Of a stretch of DNA of 64,000 nucleotides, positions 40,773 through 49,414 are shown one piece after another. The notes beneath the pieces are model-generated. The model ran no database searches. It was not told the DNA's origin and worked only from the letters and a program-made list of their open reading frames with translations. The position numbers and the translations under genes are program-made. How positions within the stretch are numbered: the first letter of the stretch is position 1; each line of letters starts with the position of its first letter. This stretch comes from Gp6-AA40 sp035492455 (lineage in GTDB: Bacteria > Acidobacteriota > Vicinamibacteria > Vicinamibacterales > UBA2999). The stretch is from positions 52,114 to 116,113 of the forward strand of contig DATJJE010000014.1 in assembly GCA_035492455.1 (NCBI GenBank), given 5' to 3'.

Positions 40773-42068
40773 ATGCGCAATCGCGTACCGATTCTGCTGA
40801 CCGGCCTTATCTGTCTGGCGGCGGGATATCTGTTGAACAGCCCGTTGGTGACGGCTCAGAGCTGGCTTACGTCCATCTCGGCGATCCCGAATCAGAAGGG
40901 CGGCCAGGACGTGTTTGGCGGCTACGACGTCGTTGCCGGATGGCCGAAGGACTTGTCCACGATTCCCGGCAACGAGGCGTGGACATTCGGCGCGGGGTCG
41001 AGCGTGTTCGCTGAAAGTCCGAACCGCATCTACGCCGTGCAGCACGGTGAGCTGCCGAACATCAAGCGCCCGATGACGAAGAAGCTGAGCGACATGGGTC
41101 CGAGCATCTTCTTCCCGATCGGCCGGCTGCCATGGCGCGATACGACGAGCTCCAGCCCTCCGGGCAACGGCGGCACCGGTCAGCTCGCTGAAGAAGGCAT
41201 GCAGGCGTGGGAGCGCGCCGGCAACAAGATGGGCGTCGATGCGAAGTGGGAGCGCAACATCATGGTGTTCGACGGCCAGGGCAACCTGCTGCCGGATACG
41301 AACAACTTCATGAAGTACGACGCGATGATGCAGCGCCCGCACTCGATCACGATCAATCCGTACGATCCCGAGAAAGCGGTCTGGTTCGTCGACGACCACA
41401 AGCACACGATCTGGAAGTTCAGCAATGACGGCTCGAAGGTGCTCGCACGCTACGGCACGTTCGGAGAACCGGGCGCCGACGACAAGCACTTCAATCGCCC
41501 GACCTACATCGACTTCTTCCCGAACGGCGACTGGGTCGTGGCTGACGGCTACAACGGCACGCGCGTCGTGAAGTTCGACAAGAACGGCAAGATGATCGCG
41601 CAGTGGGGCCAGAAGGGGCAGAACAACAACGACACCCGTCCCGCCTACTTCAACAACGTGCACGGCGTCGCCGTGGATCCGAAGACCCTGCGCATTTACG
41701 TGAACGATCGCGGCAACCATCGCGTGCAGGTGTTCGACAAGGACGGCAAGTTCCTCGATCAGTGGAAGTTCGGCGATGCGCCGTCTGACGTGCACCTGAT
41801 CAAGTACTTCGACAACGCGATCTGGGCGTTCGATCGCGGCACGAGCAAGATGCTCAAGTACGATCTCGACGGTCACTTCCTGTATGCATGGGGCACGTGG
41901 GGCGATTTCCCCGGCGGCTTCTGGGGCGTGCACGACTTCAGCACGGACATGGAAGGCAACTTCTACGTGTCCGAGGTTGACAAGGGCGGCGCGCAGAAGT
42001 TCCGCCCGCGTCAGGGGGTCAACCCGAACTACCTGATCGGGAAGCCGCTTCGCGTGGCTTGGAAGTAG
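40773..42068 (+). CDS. exported NHL-repeat beta-propeller protein
   Basis: 431 residues. GAGGAGA ribosome binding site before ATG 40773, then a signal peptide (about 1-29). NHL-like blades are visible as repeated units: RPHSITINPYD...VWFVDDHKHTIWKF, NRPTYIDFFPNGDWVVADGYNGTRVVKFDKNGK, NVHGVAVDPKTLRIYVNDRGNHRVQVFDKDGK, and AIWAFDRGTSKMLKYDLDG. It resembles the propeller of peptidylglycine amidating lyases and other exported propellers, so it could be a scaffold or lyase. Its stop lies at the edge of a GGAGCTTGGA repeat hairpin. Confidence 0.87.
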   Translation: MRNRVPILLTGLICLAAGYLLNSPLVTAQSWLTSISAIPNQKGGQDVFGGYDVVAGWPKDLSTIPGNEAWTFGAGSSVFAESPNRIYAVQHGELPNIKRPMTKKLSDMGPSIFFPIGRLPWRDTTSSSPPGNGGTGQLAEEGMQAWERAGNKMGVDAKWERNIMVFDGQGNLLPDTNNFMKYDAMMQRPHSITINPYDPEKAVWFVDDHKHTIWKFSNDGSKVLARYGTFGEPGADDKHFNRPTYIDFFPNGDWVVADGYNGTRVVKFDKNGKMIAQWGQKGQNNNDTRPAYFNNVHGVAVDPKTLRIYVNDRGNHRVQVFDKDGKFLDQWKFGDAPSDVHLIKYFDNAIWAFDRGTSKMLKYDLDGHFLYAWGTWGDFPGGFWGVHDFSTDMEGNFYVSEVDKGGAQKFRPRQGVNPNYLIGKPLRVAWK

Positions 42069-42073
42069 AAAGA

Positions 42074-42148
42074 AAGCTCCAAGCTCCAAATTCCAGATTC
42101 CAAGCCTCAACGTTGGAGCTTGGAGCTTGGAGCTTGGAGCTTGGAACT
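42074..42148. repeat. TCCAAGCTCC/GGAGCTTGGA hairpin repeat, copy 1
   Basis: The inverted arms AAGCTCCAAGCTCCAA (42074-42089) and TTGGAGCTTGGAGCTT (42113-42128) are perfect over 16 bases, with further GGAGCTTGG units to 42148. The right arm overlaps the translated start of the GT39 gene. A second, larger copy lies at 52827-52924. Confidence 0.85.
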
Positions 42149-43498
42149 TGTCTCGTTGTCGTCCTCCTTCTCTATCTCGCTCCGCTCTTCCTCAACGCGC
42201 CACTCACGGATCCAGATGAAGGCCTGCATGCCGCCATCTCGCAGGAGATGGTCGAGCGCGGCGATCTGATCGTGCCGCGCTTCCTGCGCCGTCCGTTTCT
42301 CGACAAACCGATTCTCTTCTTCTGGGCGCAGGCTGCATCGATGCGCGTGTTCGGGTTGAACACCGCCGCCGCGCGGCTGCCGGGGCTGATCTTTGCATTG
42401 CTCGGGATCGCGACGACAGGCTGGCTCGCGGCCGTTCTTTTTTCCGATGCGCCGCGGGCCGATGCAGGGCGGGCCTGGTCAGGCCCGCAGGTTGCCTGCA
42501 TGGCAGCAGGCTGCTACGCGACGATGGCCCTTCCGTTTCTGCTGGCGCAGGCGCCGGTGCATGACATCGCGCTCGTGCCGTTCACCAACCTCGCGCTTGG
42601 CTTTCTGTGGCGGTCGCGGTGGACACTGGCCGGTGTCGTCCTTGGGTTGTCGATTCTCACAAAGGGATTCGAAGGCGTCGCCATCGTCGGTGCCGGCTAT
42701 GCCCTCTACCTTTTGATCGCGCGCGCGCTGACATGGCACCTGATATGGCGGGGCGCGCTTGTCGTCGCTATCGCGGTGTTCGTGGCGCTGCCGTGGTATC
42801 TCGCGATGAATGCGCGCCAGCCGGGCTACCTGCATTACTACTTCGTCGATCGCCACCTGCTTGGATTCGCCACTGCCACGCAGGAGCATCACGGTCAGCC
42901 GTGGTGGTACTACCTGCCGCTGGTGATCGGCGGCGGGCTGCCCTGGATTGTCTTCGTCCGTCGCGTCTCGTTCGACGCGCCACACCGCGTCGCCTGGTCG
43001 TGGCTCGGATCGGCAATTGTGCTGCTCACGCTTGCACAGTCGAAGGCTGTGACGTACATCCTTCCGGCGATGCCGGCGATTGCGATTCTGGCGGTGGCGT
43101 CGTTTACAGCTCAGCGGGTGTGGCGTGCGGTGACGCTGGCGACTGCGGCGATCTTCGCAACCGCACTGTTCGCGTTCGGGCCCCGTCTCGCTGAAGAACA
43201 CTCCGCGCGCGACCTCGCCGCGTACTTCAATGCGTCCGGCCGTCTGCCGAAAACGATCTTCGTTTTCGATCAACGCGTCTCGTTCGTCTACTATCTTCAG
43301 CCGCAGCTCCGTTCGCAACTGCGCGACGGTCAGATCCAGAGCGTCAGCGTCGAGCAGTTGGCCGCGATGCGGCCCTTTCCGCATGATGCGGTGGTCACTA
43401 TTCCAGCCGATCTTGCTTCCGCCCGCGTGCCGCGCATCCTGCCGCTGGCGGATGCCACATGGGATCATGTCGGACGCTATGTTGTGGTCATCCCATGA
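42134..43498 (+). CDS. GT39/ArnT-like membrane glycosyltransferase
   Basis: 454 residues, polytopic. TDPDEGLHAAISQEMVERGD right after TM1 is the catalytic-loop signature of the GT-C (PMT/ArnT) family, and RRPFLDKPILFFWAQA follows it. These enzymes transfer a sugar from a polyprenyl-phosphate donor to lipid or protein on the periplasmic side. No ATG or GTG precedes TM1. The only in-frame start codons are TTGs at 42059, 42113 and 42134. I chose 42134, with a GGAG eight bases upstream, both contributed by the GGAGCTTGGA repeat. An in-frame palindromic insertion occurs at 42463-42500. Confidence 0.82.
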   Translation: MELGTCLVVVLLLYLAPLFLNAPLTDPDEGLHAAISQEMVERGDLIVPRFLRRPFLDKPILFFWAQAASMRVFGLNTAAARLPGLIFALLGIATTGWLAAVLFSDAPRADAGRAWSGPQVACMAAGCYATMALPFLLAQAPVHDIALVPFTNLALGFLWRSRWTLAGVVLGLSILTKGFEGVAIVGAGYALYLLIARALTWHLIWRGALVVAIAVFVALPWYLAMNARQPGYLHYYFVDRHLLGFATATQEHHGQPWWYYLPLVIGGGLPWIVFVRRVSFDAPHRVAWSWLGSAIVLLTLAQSKAVTYILPAMPAIAILAVASFTAQRVWRAVTLATAAIFATALFAFGPRLAEEHSARDLAAYFNASGRLPKTIFVFDQRVSFVYYLQPQLRSQLRDGQIQSVSVEQLAAMRPFPHDAVVTIPADLASARVPRILPLADATWDHVGRYVVVIP

Positions 43499-43821
43499 CC
43501 GGCTACCTCGTTCAGCTGATCCTGCCAATCTACGACAACGAAGGCGCGCCGATCGGACGCGAGCTCTTCGCACGGATCCGACGTGAGCTGACGGATCGAT
43601 TTGGCGGGGTTACCGCCTATACACGCGCCCCGGCGGAAGGCACGTGGGAGAGTCCCGAAGGTGCCGTGCACCGCGATGACGTTGTGGTTGTCGAGACGAT
43701 GACCGAACAGCTCGATCGGCAGTGGTGGTCGGACTATTCGCGGGAGCTTGCTGTCCGCTTCCGCCAGCAGACCGTCATCGTTCGCTCGCTCGCCTACGAA
43801 TCGCTGTCGGAGCGGACCTGA
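43495..43821 (+). CDS. small hypothetical protein
   Basis: 108 residues. The ATG overlaps the GT39 stop (ATGA), so the two are translationally coupled. LVQLILPIYDNEGAPIGRELFARIRREL and VVVVETMTEQLDRQWW suggest a small alpha/beta ferredoxin-like fold. No signal peptide and no recognised family. Its stop codon lies in the loop of a gacct-ga-aggtc hairpin (43814-43827). Confidence 0.72.
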   Translation: MTGYLVQLILPIYDNEGAPIGRELFARIRRELTDRFGGVTAYTRAPAEGTWESPEGAVHRDDVVVVETMTEQLDRQWWSDYSRELAVRFRQQTVIVRSLAYESLSERT

Positions 43822-43827
43822 AGGTCC
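43814..43827. terminator. short hairpin between convergent genes
   Basis: GGACCT and AGGTCC pair around GA, between the stops at 43821 and 43829. It shares the cctgaagg centre with the palindrome at 7089-7110. Short, and without a T-tract. Confidence 0.4.
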
Positions 43828-43828
43828 C

Positions 43829-45163
43829 TCAGGCCAGCGTCCGCGCGTTCATCCGCGGACCGAACGCCAGAACGAGGAGTGCGACAAGCACCCAGCACAC
43901 CAGGATGTAGGCGAACACGCTGCGGTAGCCGTACGTCGCGTACAGAGACGCGACGATCAGAGGACCCACCGCGTTGCCGAGGCGGCCGATGCCGTACGAG
44001 AGACCGGCGCCCGTGTTGCGCGCAGTCGTGGGGAAGCATTCTGCCGTATAGGCGTACAACATCGGCGCGAACACCTGCTGGCCCATCGCTACAAGGAAAC
44101 CGAACGTAACGATGATCCAGGTGTTGAAGCTCAGGCCGTAGATCATGCCGAATGTGCCGACGAGGACGGCAACGAGCGCGATCAGATATTTGCGCTCCCA
44201 GCGATCTGCAATCACCGACGCAACGAATGCGCCGGGAATCACGCCGATCGAGATGGCGAACGACTGCGACAGCGTCCGTGCGATTGGAATGCCCTGCTCG
44301 GCGAGCAGCGTCGGCACCCACGCGTTGAATCCGTAAAAGCCGAGCGTCTGACAGAACCACACGGCGATGAGCAACAGCGCGCGCGGGCCGGCGCCCGATC
44401 GAATCAGGCCTTTTATGCCGATGCTCTGACGGCGGGATTCGGCATTCGGGATTCGCGATGCGACTCGCCGGTCGTCGTTGGCAACGTGCGCGCTCTCACG
44501 CTCGATGCGCCCAAGAATCTCTTCGGCTTCGTCGTGGCGCCCTCGATGCTCCAACCAGCGCGGTGATTCTTCGAGCCTCCTCGCGAACAGCGGGAAGAAG
44601 ATCGCCAGTGCTCCCCAGACAAAGATCAGGCGCCAGCCCCAATCGGTCGCCGGCACGGCGATGCGCGCGACGTAGGCGGTCGCCGGGATGCCGATTAGAC
44701 CGAACATCAGGATGCGCGCTTGAAACTTGCCGCGCACCCGTGACGGAAACATCTCGCCGATGTACGTCATTGCGACCACGGTCATGCCCGACAGACCCAC
44801 ACCGGTGAGCAGGCGCGCGATGAAGAGGCTCGGGACATCCCATGCGCTGGCGTTCAACAGCGACATCACCGAATACCAGAGCGTCGTCAAGGTCAGCGCG
44901 CGCCGCCGCCCAATGTGATCGGACAGCGTCCCCGCCGTCGTCGCGCCGACGAACATGCCGACGAATGATGCGGACGTAATCGTCGCAATCGTCTGCAGCG
45001 ACAGCTGCCAGTGCAGCCGCAGCGCCGGGGCGGCGTAGGCGAAGCTGTTCAAGTCCCCCAACTCGAAGAAGAAGACGTAGGAGAGCAGGAGGGCCGCACG
45101 CCGGTGGAAGGACGAGATCGTCAGGCGATCGAGCCGCTCCGCGGCCGTGAGGGTCTCGGGCAT
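43829..45163 (-). CDS. MFS transporter, organic-anion/aromatic-acid type
   Basis: 444 residues with 12 hydrophobic segments. DHIGRRRALTLTTLWYSVMSLL lies between TM2 and TM3, RLLTGVGLSGMTVVAMTYIGEMFPSRVRGK spans TM4-5, and a long charged central loop joins the halves. The pattern fits sugar porter or AAHS (aromatic acid:H+) subfamilies of the MFS, and the substrate is not determinable. The start at 45163 gives a typical cytoplasmic N-tail. It is divergent from a TonB receptor at 45309, so an outer- plus inner-membrane uptake pair is possible. Confidence 0.87.
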   Translation of the reverse strand: MPETLTAAERLDRLTISSFHRRAALLLSYVFFFELGDLNSFAYAAPALRLHWQLSLQTIATITSASFVGMFVGATTAGTLSDHIGRRRALTLTTLWYSVMSLLNASAWDVPSLFIARLLTGVGLSGMTVVAMTYIGEMFPSRVRGKFQARILMFGLIGIPATAYVARIAVPATDWGWRLIFVWGALAIFFPLFARRLEESPRWLEHRGRHDEAEEILGRIERESAHVANDDRRVASRIPNAESRRQSIGIKGLIRSGAGPRALLLIAVWFCQTLGFYGFNAWVPTLLAEQGIPIARTLSQSFAISIGVIPGAFVASVIADRWERKYLIALVAVLVGTFGMIYGLSFNTWIIVTFGFLVAMGQQVFAPMLYAYTAECFPTTARNTGAGLSYGIGRLGNAVGPLIVASLYATYGYRSVFAYILVCWVLVALLVLAFGPRMNARTLA

Positions 45164-45308
45164 CGGGGAATTCTACAGAAGCGTAATAGCGTGCACGTGA
45201 CGTCACCGATCTGCCACGAACGGACAGTTTCATTGCAGAGCCTCTTCCGTAAGGCCGATAAGCCTGCTGACCCCGGAACTCGCGCATTTCTTTTAAGGAG
45301 AAAACGTT

Positions 45309-48236
45309 GTGAAGAACCGTTGGTGTACCGCCGTCGTGTGCCTGACCGGCATGCTGCTCTGCGCCATCCCCGCCGGCGCGCAGGGAGTGCAAACGGCTGT
45401 TCTAACCGGCGCCGCCACTTCCGCGGACGGCCTCGCGCTCCCAGGCGTTACGGTGACTGCTTCTTCGGCAGCACTTCTCGGCGATCGGTCCGAGGTGACC
45501 GACGTCAATGGCGTGTATTCGATCAAAGGATTGCCCGCGGGCTCGTACACGGTCACGTTCGAGCTGACCAACTTCAAGCCCGCTCGCCGCGACAGCGTCG
45601 TGCTCACCGTCGGCGGCATCATCGAAGTCAGCGCCACCATGTCGCTCGCCGCGCGCACAGAAACGGTGACCGTTACCGCTGAAGCGCCGTCAACGCTGAC
45701 GACGGTCGCAACCGGACAGAGTCTCGAGAAGCACCAGATCGACGCGCTGCCGATGGGCCGCCGCCCCGTGGACATCGCCGAACTGGCGCCCGGACTGACG
45801 AACAACACCTTCACGACCAATCAAGTTGCGATCTCCGGCGCATACGGATTCGACAACGTGTTCATGGTCGACGGCGTCGACGTCAACGACACGATCAACG
45901 GCACCGCAAATAACCTCTACATCGAGGATGCGATCCAGAACACGACGGTGCTGACCAACGGCATCTCCGCGGAGTACGGCCGATTTTCGGGCGGCGTCGT
46001 GAACATCGTCACCAAGAGCGGCGGCAACGCCTTCAGCGGCAGCCTGCGCGAGAACCTGAGCAACCCCGCGTGGATCAACGAGACCCCGTTCGAGCGCACG
46101 AACAACGTCGTGCACAAGAGCGCCGTCGGCAAGACGCACGAGGCGACCTTCGGCGGTCCCATCTCGAAAGACCGCATCTGGTTCTTTGGCGCCGGCCGCT
46201 GGGAAACGACGAACACGCCGAACACGTTCTCGCAGACCGGACTGTCGTACACGCGCAGCGAACATAACCGACGCGGTGAGGTGAAGGTCACGGGTCGCTT
46301 CCGGCTGGCGGATTCGATTTCGGGAACCTACATCAACAACAGCACCGAGCAGGTGAATACGTCTGGTGTGCCTGCGGCGGCGATTCTGGACAAGAACGTC
46401 CTCGTCACGCGCCAGTTGCCGAACCGACTGATGGTCGTCAGCTACAACGGCATCGCCGGTTCGTCCTACTTCGCCACGTTGCAGTATTCGCAGAAGAAGC
46501 AGCAGTTCCAGAAGAACGGCGGAAGCAGCACGTTGCTGACGAATTCGCCGTTTGTCACGCTCGGCGCAACCTCACCGGGTGGGCTCTTCTACCACGCGCC
46601 GTATCTCGACGCGACGGACCCGGAGCAGCGCAACAACCAGCAGATCACCGGCAGCGTGTCGCGGATGTTTTCGACGCGCCGCACTGGCAGCCATGACGTC
46701 AAAGCCGGTGGGGAGTACTTCGTCTCGACCGGCATTGGCGGCAACTCGCAGTCGTCAACCGGTTACGTGTTTGCGAGCGATTACGTGACGGACACCACCG
46801 GTAAGCCGCTGCTCGAAGCAAACGGATCGCCGACGCCGAACTTCGCTCCCGGCCGCTCGGAGATTTTCAGCTTCGAGGCGTTCCGCGGCGCGAAGATTGA
46901 CATCAAAACATCGTCGCTGTACGCGCAGGATCGCTGGACGGTGAATCGTCGGCTGACCGTTGATCTTGGCACGCGCCTCGAGATGGTGCGCTCGAATGCG
47001 ACCGGCGACATTCACGCGGTGGATACCACGACGATCGTTCCGCGGCTCGGCGCGGTCTACGCCCTGGACGCGAACGGTAAGACGATGGTGCAGGCAAGCT
47101 ACGCGCAGTACGCCGGCAAGTACGGCCAGGTGCAGTTCTCCTCGAACAGCAATGTGAGCCGGCCGAACGAGGTGGACTACGTCTACACCGGTCCTGCGGG
47201 GCAGGGCAGCGCCTTTGCACCCGGTTTCGATCCATCGAACTACACGACGGTAGTGTTTGCGAGCTTCCCAACCGCGAACGTCAACGTTGCCAATGGACTG
47301 CATTCGCCGATCGTTCGTGAGAGCACCGTGGCACTCGGCCGTCAGCTTGGCCAGCAGGGTCACGCGAAGGCAACGTACGTACGGCGCAACACCGCGAACT
47401 TCGTCGAAGACTTCGCGTCGTTGAGCACAGGCAGCGTCGACGTGCCATTCGTCGGACTATTGACGAACCGGCTGCTCGACAACACGGATGCGCCGAAGCG
47501 CGCGTATCAGGCCGCGATCTTCCAGACCGATTACCGCATCGCCAATCGGACGTGGATGGGCGTTGATTACACCGTGCAGTTGAAGAACAACGGCAACTTC
47601 GCTGGCGAGTCGTCGGGGGTGCCCGGCGCGCAGTCGATCTACGGCGATTTCCCGGAGATCTACGGCGCGGCACTCGATCGCCTGATGCCGGAGGGCCGTC
47701 TGGACAGCTTCCAGCGCCACAAGATGCGTGCCTATGGCGTCTATACGCAGTCGATGGGCCGCTTCGGCTCAGTAGACCTCTCGCCGATCTGGCGCGTCAA
47801 CTCGGGCCGGGCCTACAGCCTCACTGCCACGCTTCCGTTGACGGCGGCGCAACTGGCGCGCAACCCCGGTTATCCGAGCAACGACATCAACCCGTCCGTG
47901 CGTGAAACGATCTACTTCGGTGAACGCGGCGCGTATTCCTTCAAGGGCTACGGCGTCGTCGATCTCGCCGCAACGTATGCGATTCCCGTGTGGAAGTCGG
48001 CGTCGCCCTGGTTCAAGGTCGAGATCTACAACGCGCTGAACAATCAGAAGCAGATTGCGTGGGACAAGACCGTTACCGCCAATCGCGTCGGCCTACTCGA
48101 CGCGAACGGGGTTCCGGTGGACTACATCAAGGGCGCGCGCTTCGGACAGGCGACCAACGACAACCAGTTCCCGCAGCCGTACACGGGACAGAATGGCGGC
48201 CGCGCGATGCGTATCGCGTTTGGCGCAAGGTTCTAA
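45309..48236 (+). CDS. Oar-like TonB-dependent receptor
   Basis: 975 residues. GTG start with AAGGAG about ten bases upstream, then a signal peptide (about 1-24). A carboxypeptidase-regulatory-like domain (LTGAATSADGLALPGVTVTASS), a plug (DNVFMVDGVDVNDTINGTANN, SGGVVNIVTKSGGNAFSGSLREN) and an outer-membrane barrel ending AFGARF complete the protein. It is only distantly similar to the other three receptors in the window. The 145-base region upstream contains possible small stems, but I could not assign a known riboswitch. Confidence 0.93.
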   Translation: MKNRWCTAVVCLTGMLLCAIPAGAQGVQTAVLTGAATSADGLALPGVTVTASSAALLGDRSEVTDVNGVYSIKGLPAGSYTVTFELTNFKPARRDSVVLTVGGIIEVSATMSLAARTETVTVTAEAPSTLTTVATGQSLEKHQIDALPMGRRPVDIAELAPGLTNNTFTTNQVAISGAYGFDNVFMVDGVDVNDTINGTANNLYIEDAIQNTTVLTNGISAEYGRFSGGVVNIVTKSGGNAFSGSLRENLSNPAWINETPFERTNNVVHKSAVGKTHEATFGGPISKDRIWFFGAGRWETTNTPNTFSQTGLSYTRSEHNRRGEVKVTGRFRLADSISGTYINNSTEQVNTSGVPAAAILDKNVLVTRQLPNRLMVVSYNGIAGSSYFATLQYSQKKQQFQKNGGSSTLLTNSPFVTLGATSPGGLFYHAPYLDATDPEQRNNQQITGSVSRMFSTRRTGSHDVKAGGEYFVSTGIGGNSQSSTGYVFASDYVTDTTGKPLLEANGSPTPNFAPGRSEIFSFEAFRGAKIDIKTSSLYAQDRWTVNRRLTVDLGTRLEMVRSNATGDIHAVDTTTIVPRLGAVYALDANGKTMVQASYAQYAGKYGQVQFSSNSNVSRPNEVDYVYTGPAGQGSAFAPGFDPSNYTTVVFASFPTANVNVANGLHSPIVRESTVALGRQLGQQGHAKATYVRRNTANFVEDFASLSTGSVDVPFVGLLTNRLLDNTDAPKRAYQAAIFQTDYRIANRTWMGVDYTVQLKNNGNFAGESSGVPGAQSIYGDFPEIYGAALDRLMPEGRLDSFQRHKMRAYGVYTQSMGRFGSVDLSPIWRVNSGRAYSLTATLPLTAAQLARNPGYPSNDINPSVRETIYFGERGAYSFKGYGVVDLAATYAIPVWKSASPWFKVEIYNALNNQKQIAWDKTVTANRVGLLDANGVPVDYIKGARFGQATNDNQFPQPYTGQNGGRAMRIAFGARF

Positions 48237-48331
48237 CGAAGACCACGGCACTGGCGCCGGCGTCGGTGTGGGATGGACTCTTCGGCACGGAGCGCGACGC
48301 ACTCATTTCGTTCCGCGTTGCGGGTTTCCAG

Positions 48332-48351
48332 CCGGCGCCGGAGAACGCCGG
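48332..48351. terminator. hairpin between receptor and tcuB
   Basis: CCGGCG and CGCCGG pair around an eight-base loop in the 137-base gap between convergent genes. The gap otherwise shows nothing I can name. Confidence 0.35.
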
Positions 48352-48373
48352 GGCGAAAGTCTCTGTGGCTCGT

Positions 48374-49414
48374 CTACGTTGAAGACTCTTCTCGTCTAAA
48401 TTTCACCAGCGCTGCCGCACGGTAGATTCCATGAACGAACTTACCGTACGGCAGCGTCACGAACAGCGCGACGACAATCGCGAGGTGAATCACCAGCAGC
48501 GTCGGCATAAACGCCCGGTCGCGCAGCACCAGCAGCAGTAAACCGGTCAGACTGGTCGCGAACAACAGCGCGAGGAACGCGCTGCCGAGCGACCGCTCGG
48601 ATTCATGTGTGAGCGCCGGGTCGCGCCGACGATCGACCAGAAACAATCCCGCCGGACCAATCAGCAATCCAATGCCGCCGACAACTCCGAGCACGACGGG
48701 GACGCTCGTGTACGCGTACGGTGCGATCCATCCGAACAAGAGGTGATAGATCGCCGCCACCGTCGTCGACGCGAAGCAGAGCGCGAAGCCGTAGAACGTG
48801 CAGTGGTGCATCCAGCGGCGCCATGGTGTTCGCTTCTCTTCGGCATCGACACAGTCCTCGCCGGTGGCATGGAGATGTGTCAGCGTCAGGACGTCGGCTG
48901 CCGCCCGCGGCTCGTAGGTGACGCCGGCTTTGAAGCGGGCATGACCGATAGCGATCGCGGCGACGGCGAATAAGGCGATGAGGCCGAATAGCAGCACCAT
49001 CGTGTCGTGCGGGATGACAGCGTAGAAATCGGAATCGGCAACGTGGAAGCTCCGCGCCGCCGTGGCGGAGACGACGGCGCCGGCGACAAGCGCCAGCATT
49101 GTCGCGGCGTACGGCCGGCGGAAGACCGCGGCCGCAAACGACGGCCATGCCATCGATTCGTACGACTCGACGCGCAGCTTCGAGAACGACTTCGGGACGT
49201 CGATCCCGAACTCGTGCGGCGGCGCGTATTGGCACGCGTACAAGCACTCCCCGCAGTTGTGACAGAGGTTTGCCAGGTAATTCAGATCGCCTGACGTGAA
49301 CGTCACGCGCCGTTCCATCGCCTGGAACACCGGGCAGTACGCCTCGCAGTAGCGGCAGGCGTTGCACACCACCATCTCGTGCTCGGCTTGCCGGTAAATG
49401 GGGTCCGGGGTCAT
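48374..49414 (-). CDS. tcuB: tricarballylate utilization protein B (TcuB/CitB)
   Basis: 346 residues. The N-terminal domain has two iron-sulfur motifs, CNACRYCEAYCP and CHNCGECLYACQ. The C-terminal ~230 residues form a membrane domain with about six helices and paired His residues that could ligate heme b. In Salmonella, TcuB passes electrons from the TcuA flavin to the quinone pool. ATG 49414 overlaps the tcuA stop by four bases. Its order after tcuA and tight coupling match known tcu operons, though tcuC and the LysR regulator tcuR are missing here. Confidence 0.92.
   Translation of the reverse strand: MTPDPIYRQAEHEMVVCNACRYCEAYCPVFQAMERRVTFTSGDLNYLANLCHNCGECLYACQYAPPHEFGIDVPKSFSKLRVESYESMAWPSFAAAVFRRPYAATMLALVAGAVVSATAARSFHVADSDFYAVIPHDTMVLLFGLIALFAVAAIAIGHARFKAGVTYEPRAAADVLTLTHLHATGEDCVDAEEKRTPWRRWMHHCTFYGFALCFASTTVAAIYHLLFGWIAPYAYTSVPVVLGVVGGIGLLIGPAGLFLVDRRRDPALTHESERSLGSAFLALLFATSLTGLLLLVLRDRAFMPTLLVIHLAIVVALFVTLPYGKFVHGIYRAAALVKFRREESST

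Noticed and set aside
45164..45308. Possible c-di-GMP (GEMM) riboswitch before the fourth TonB receptor
   Set aside because: GCC/GGCC pieces and small stems are present, but the conserved GGCAAACC and GCAAAGCC blocks and the receptor helix pairing are missing, so I do not annotate it.
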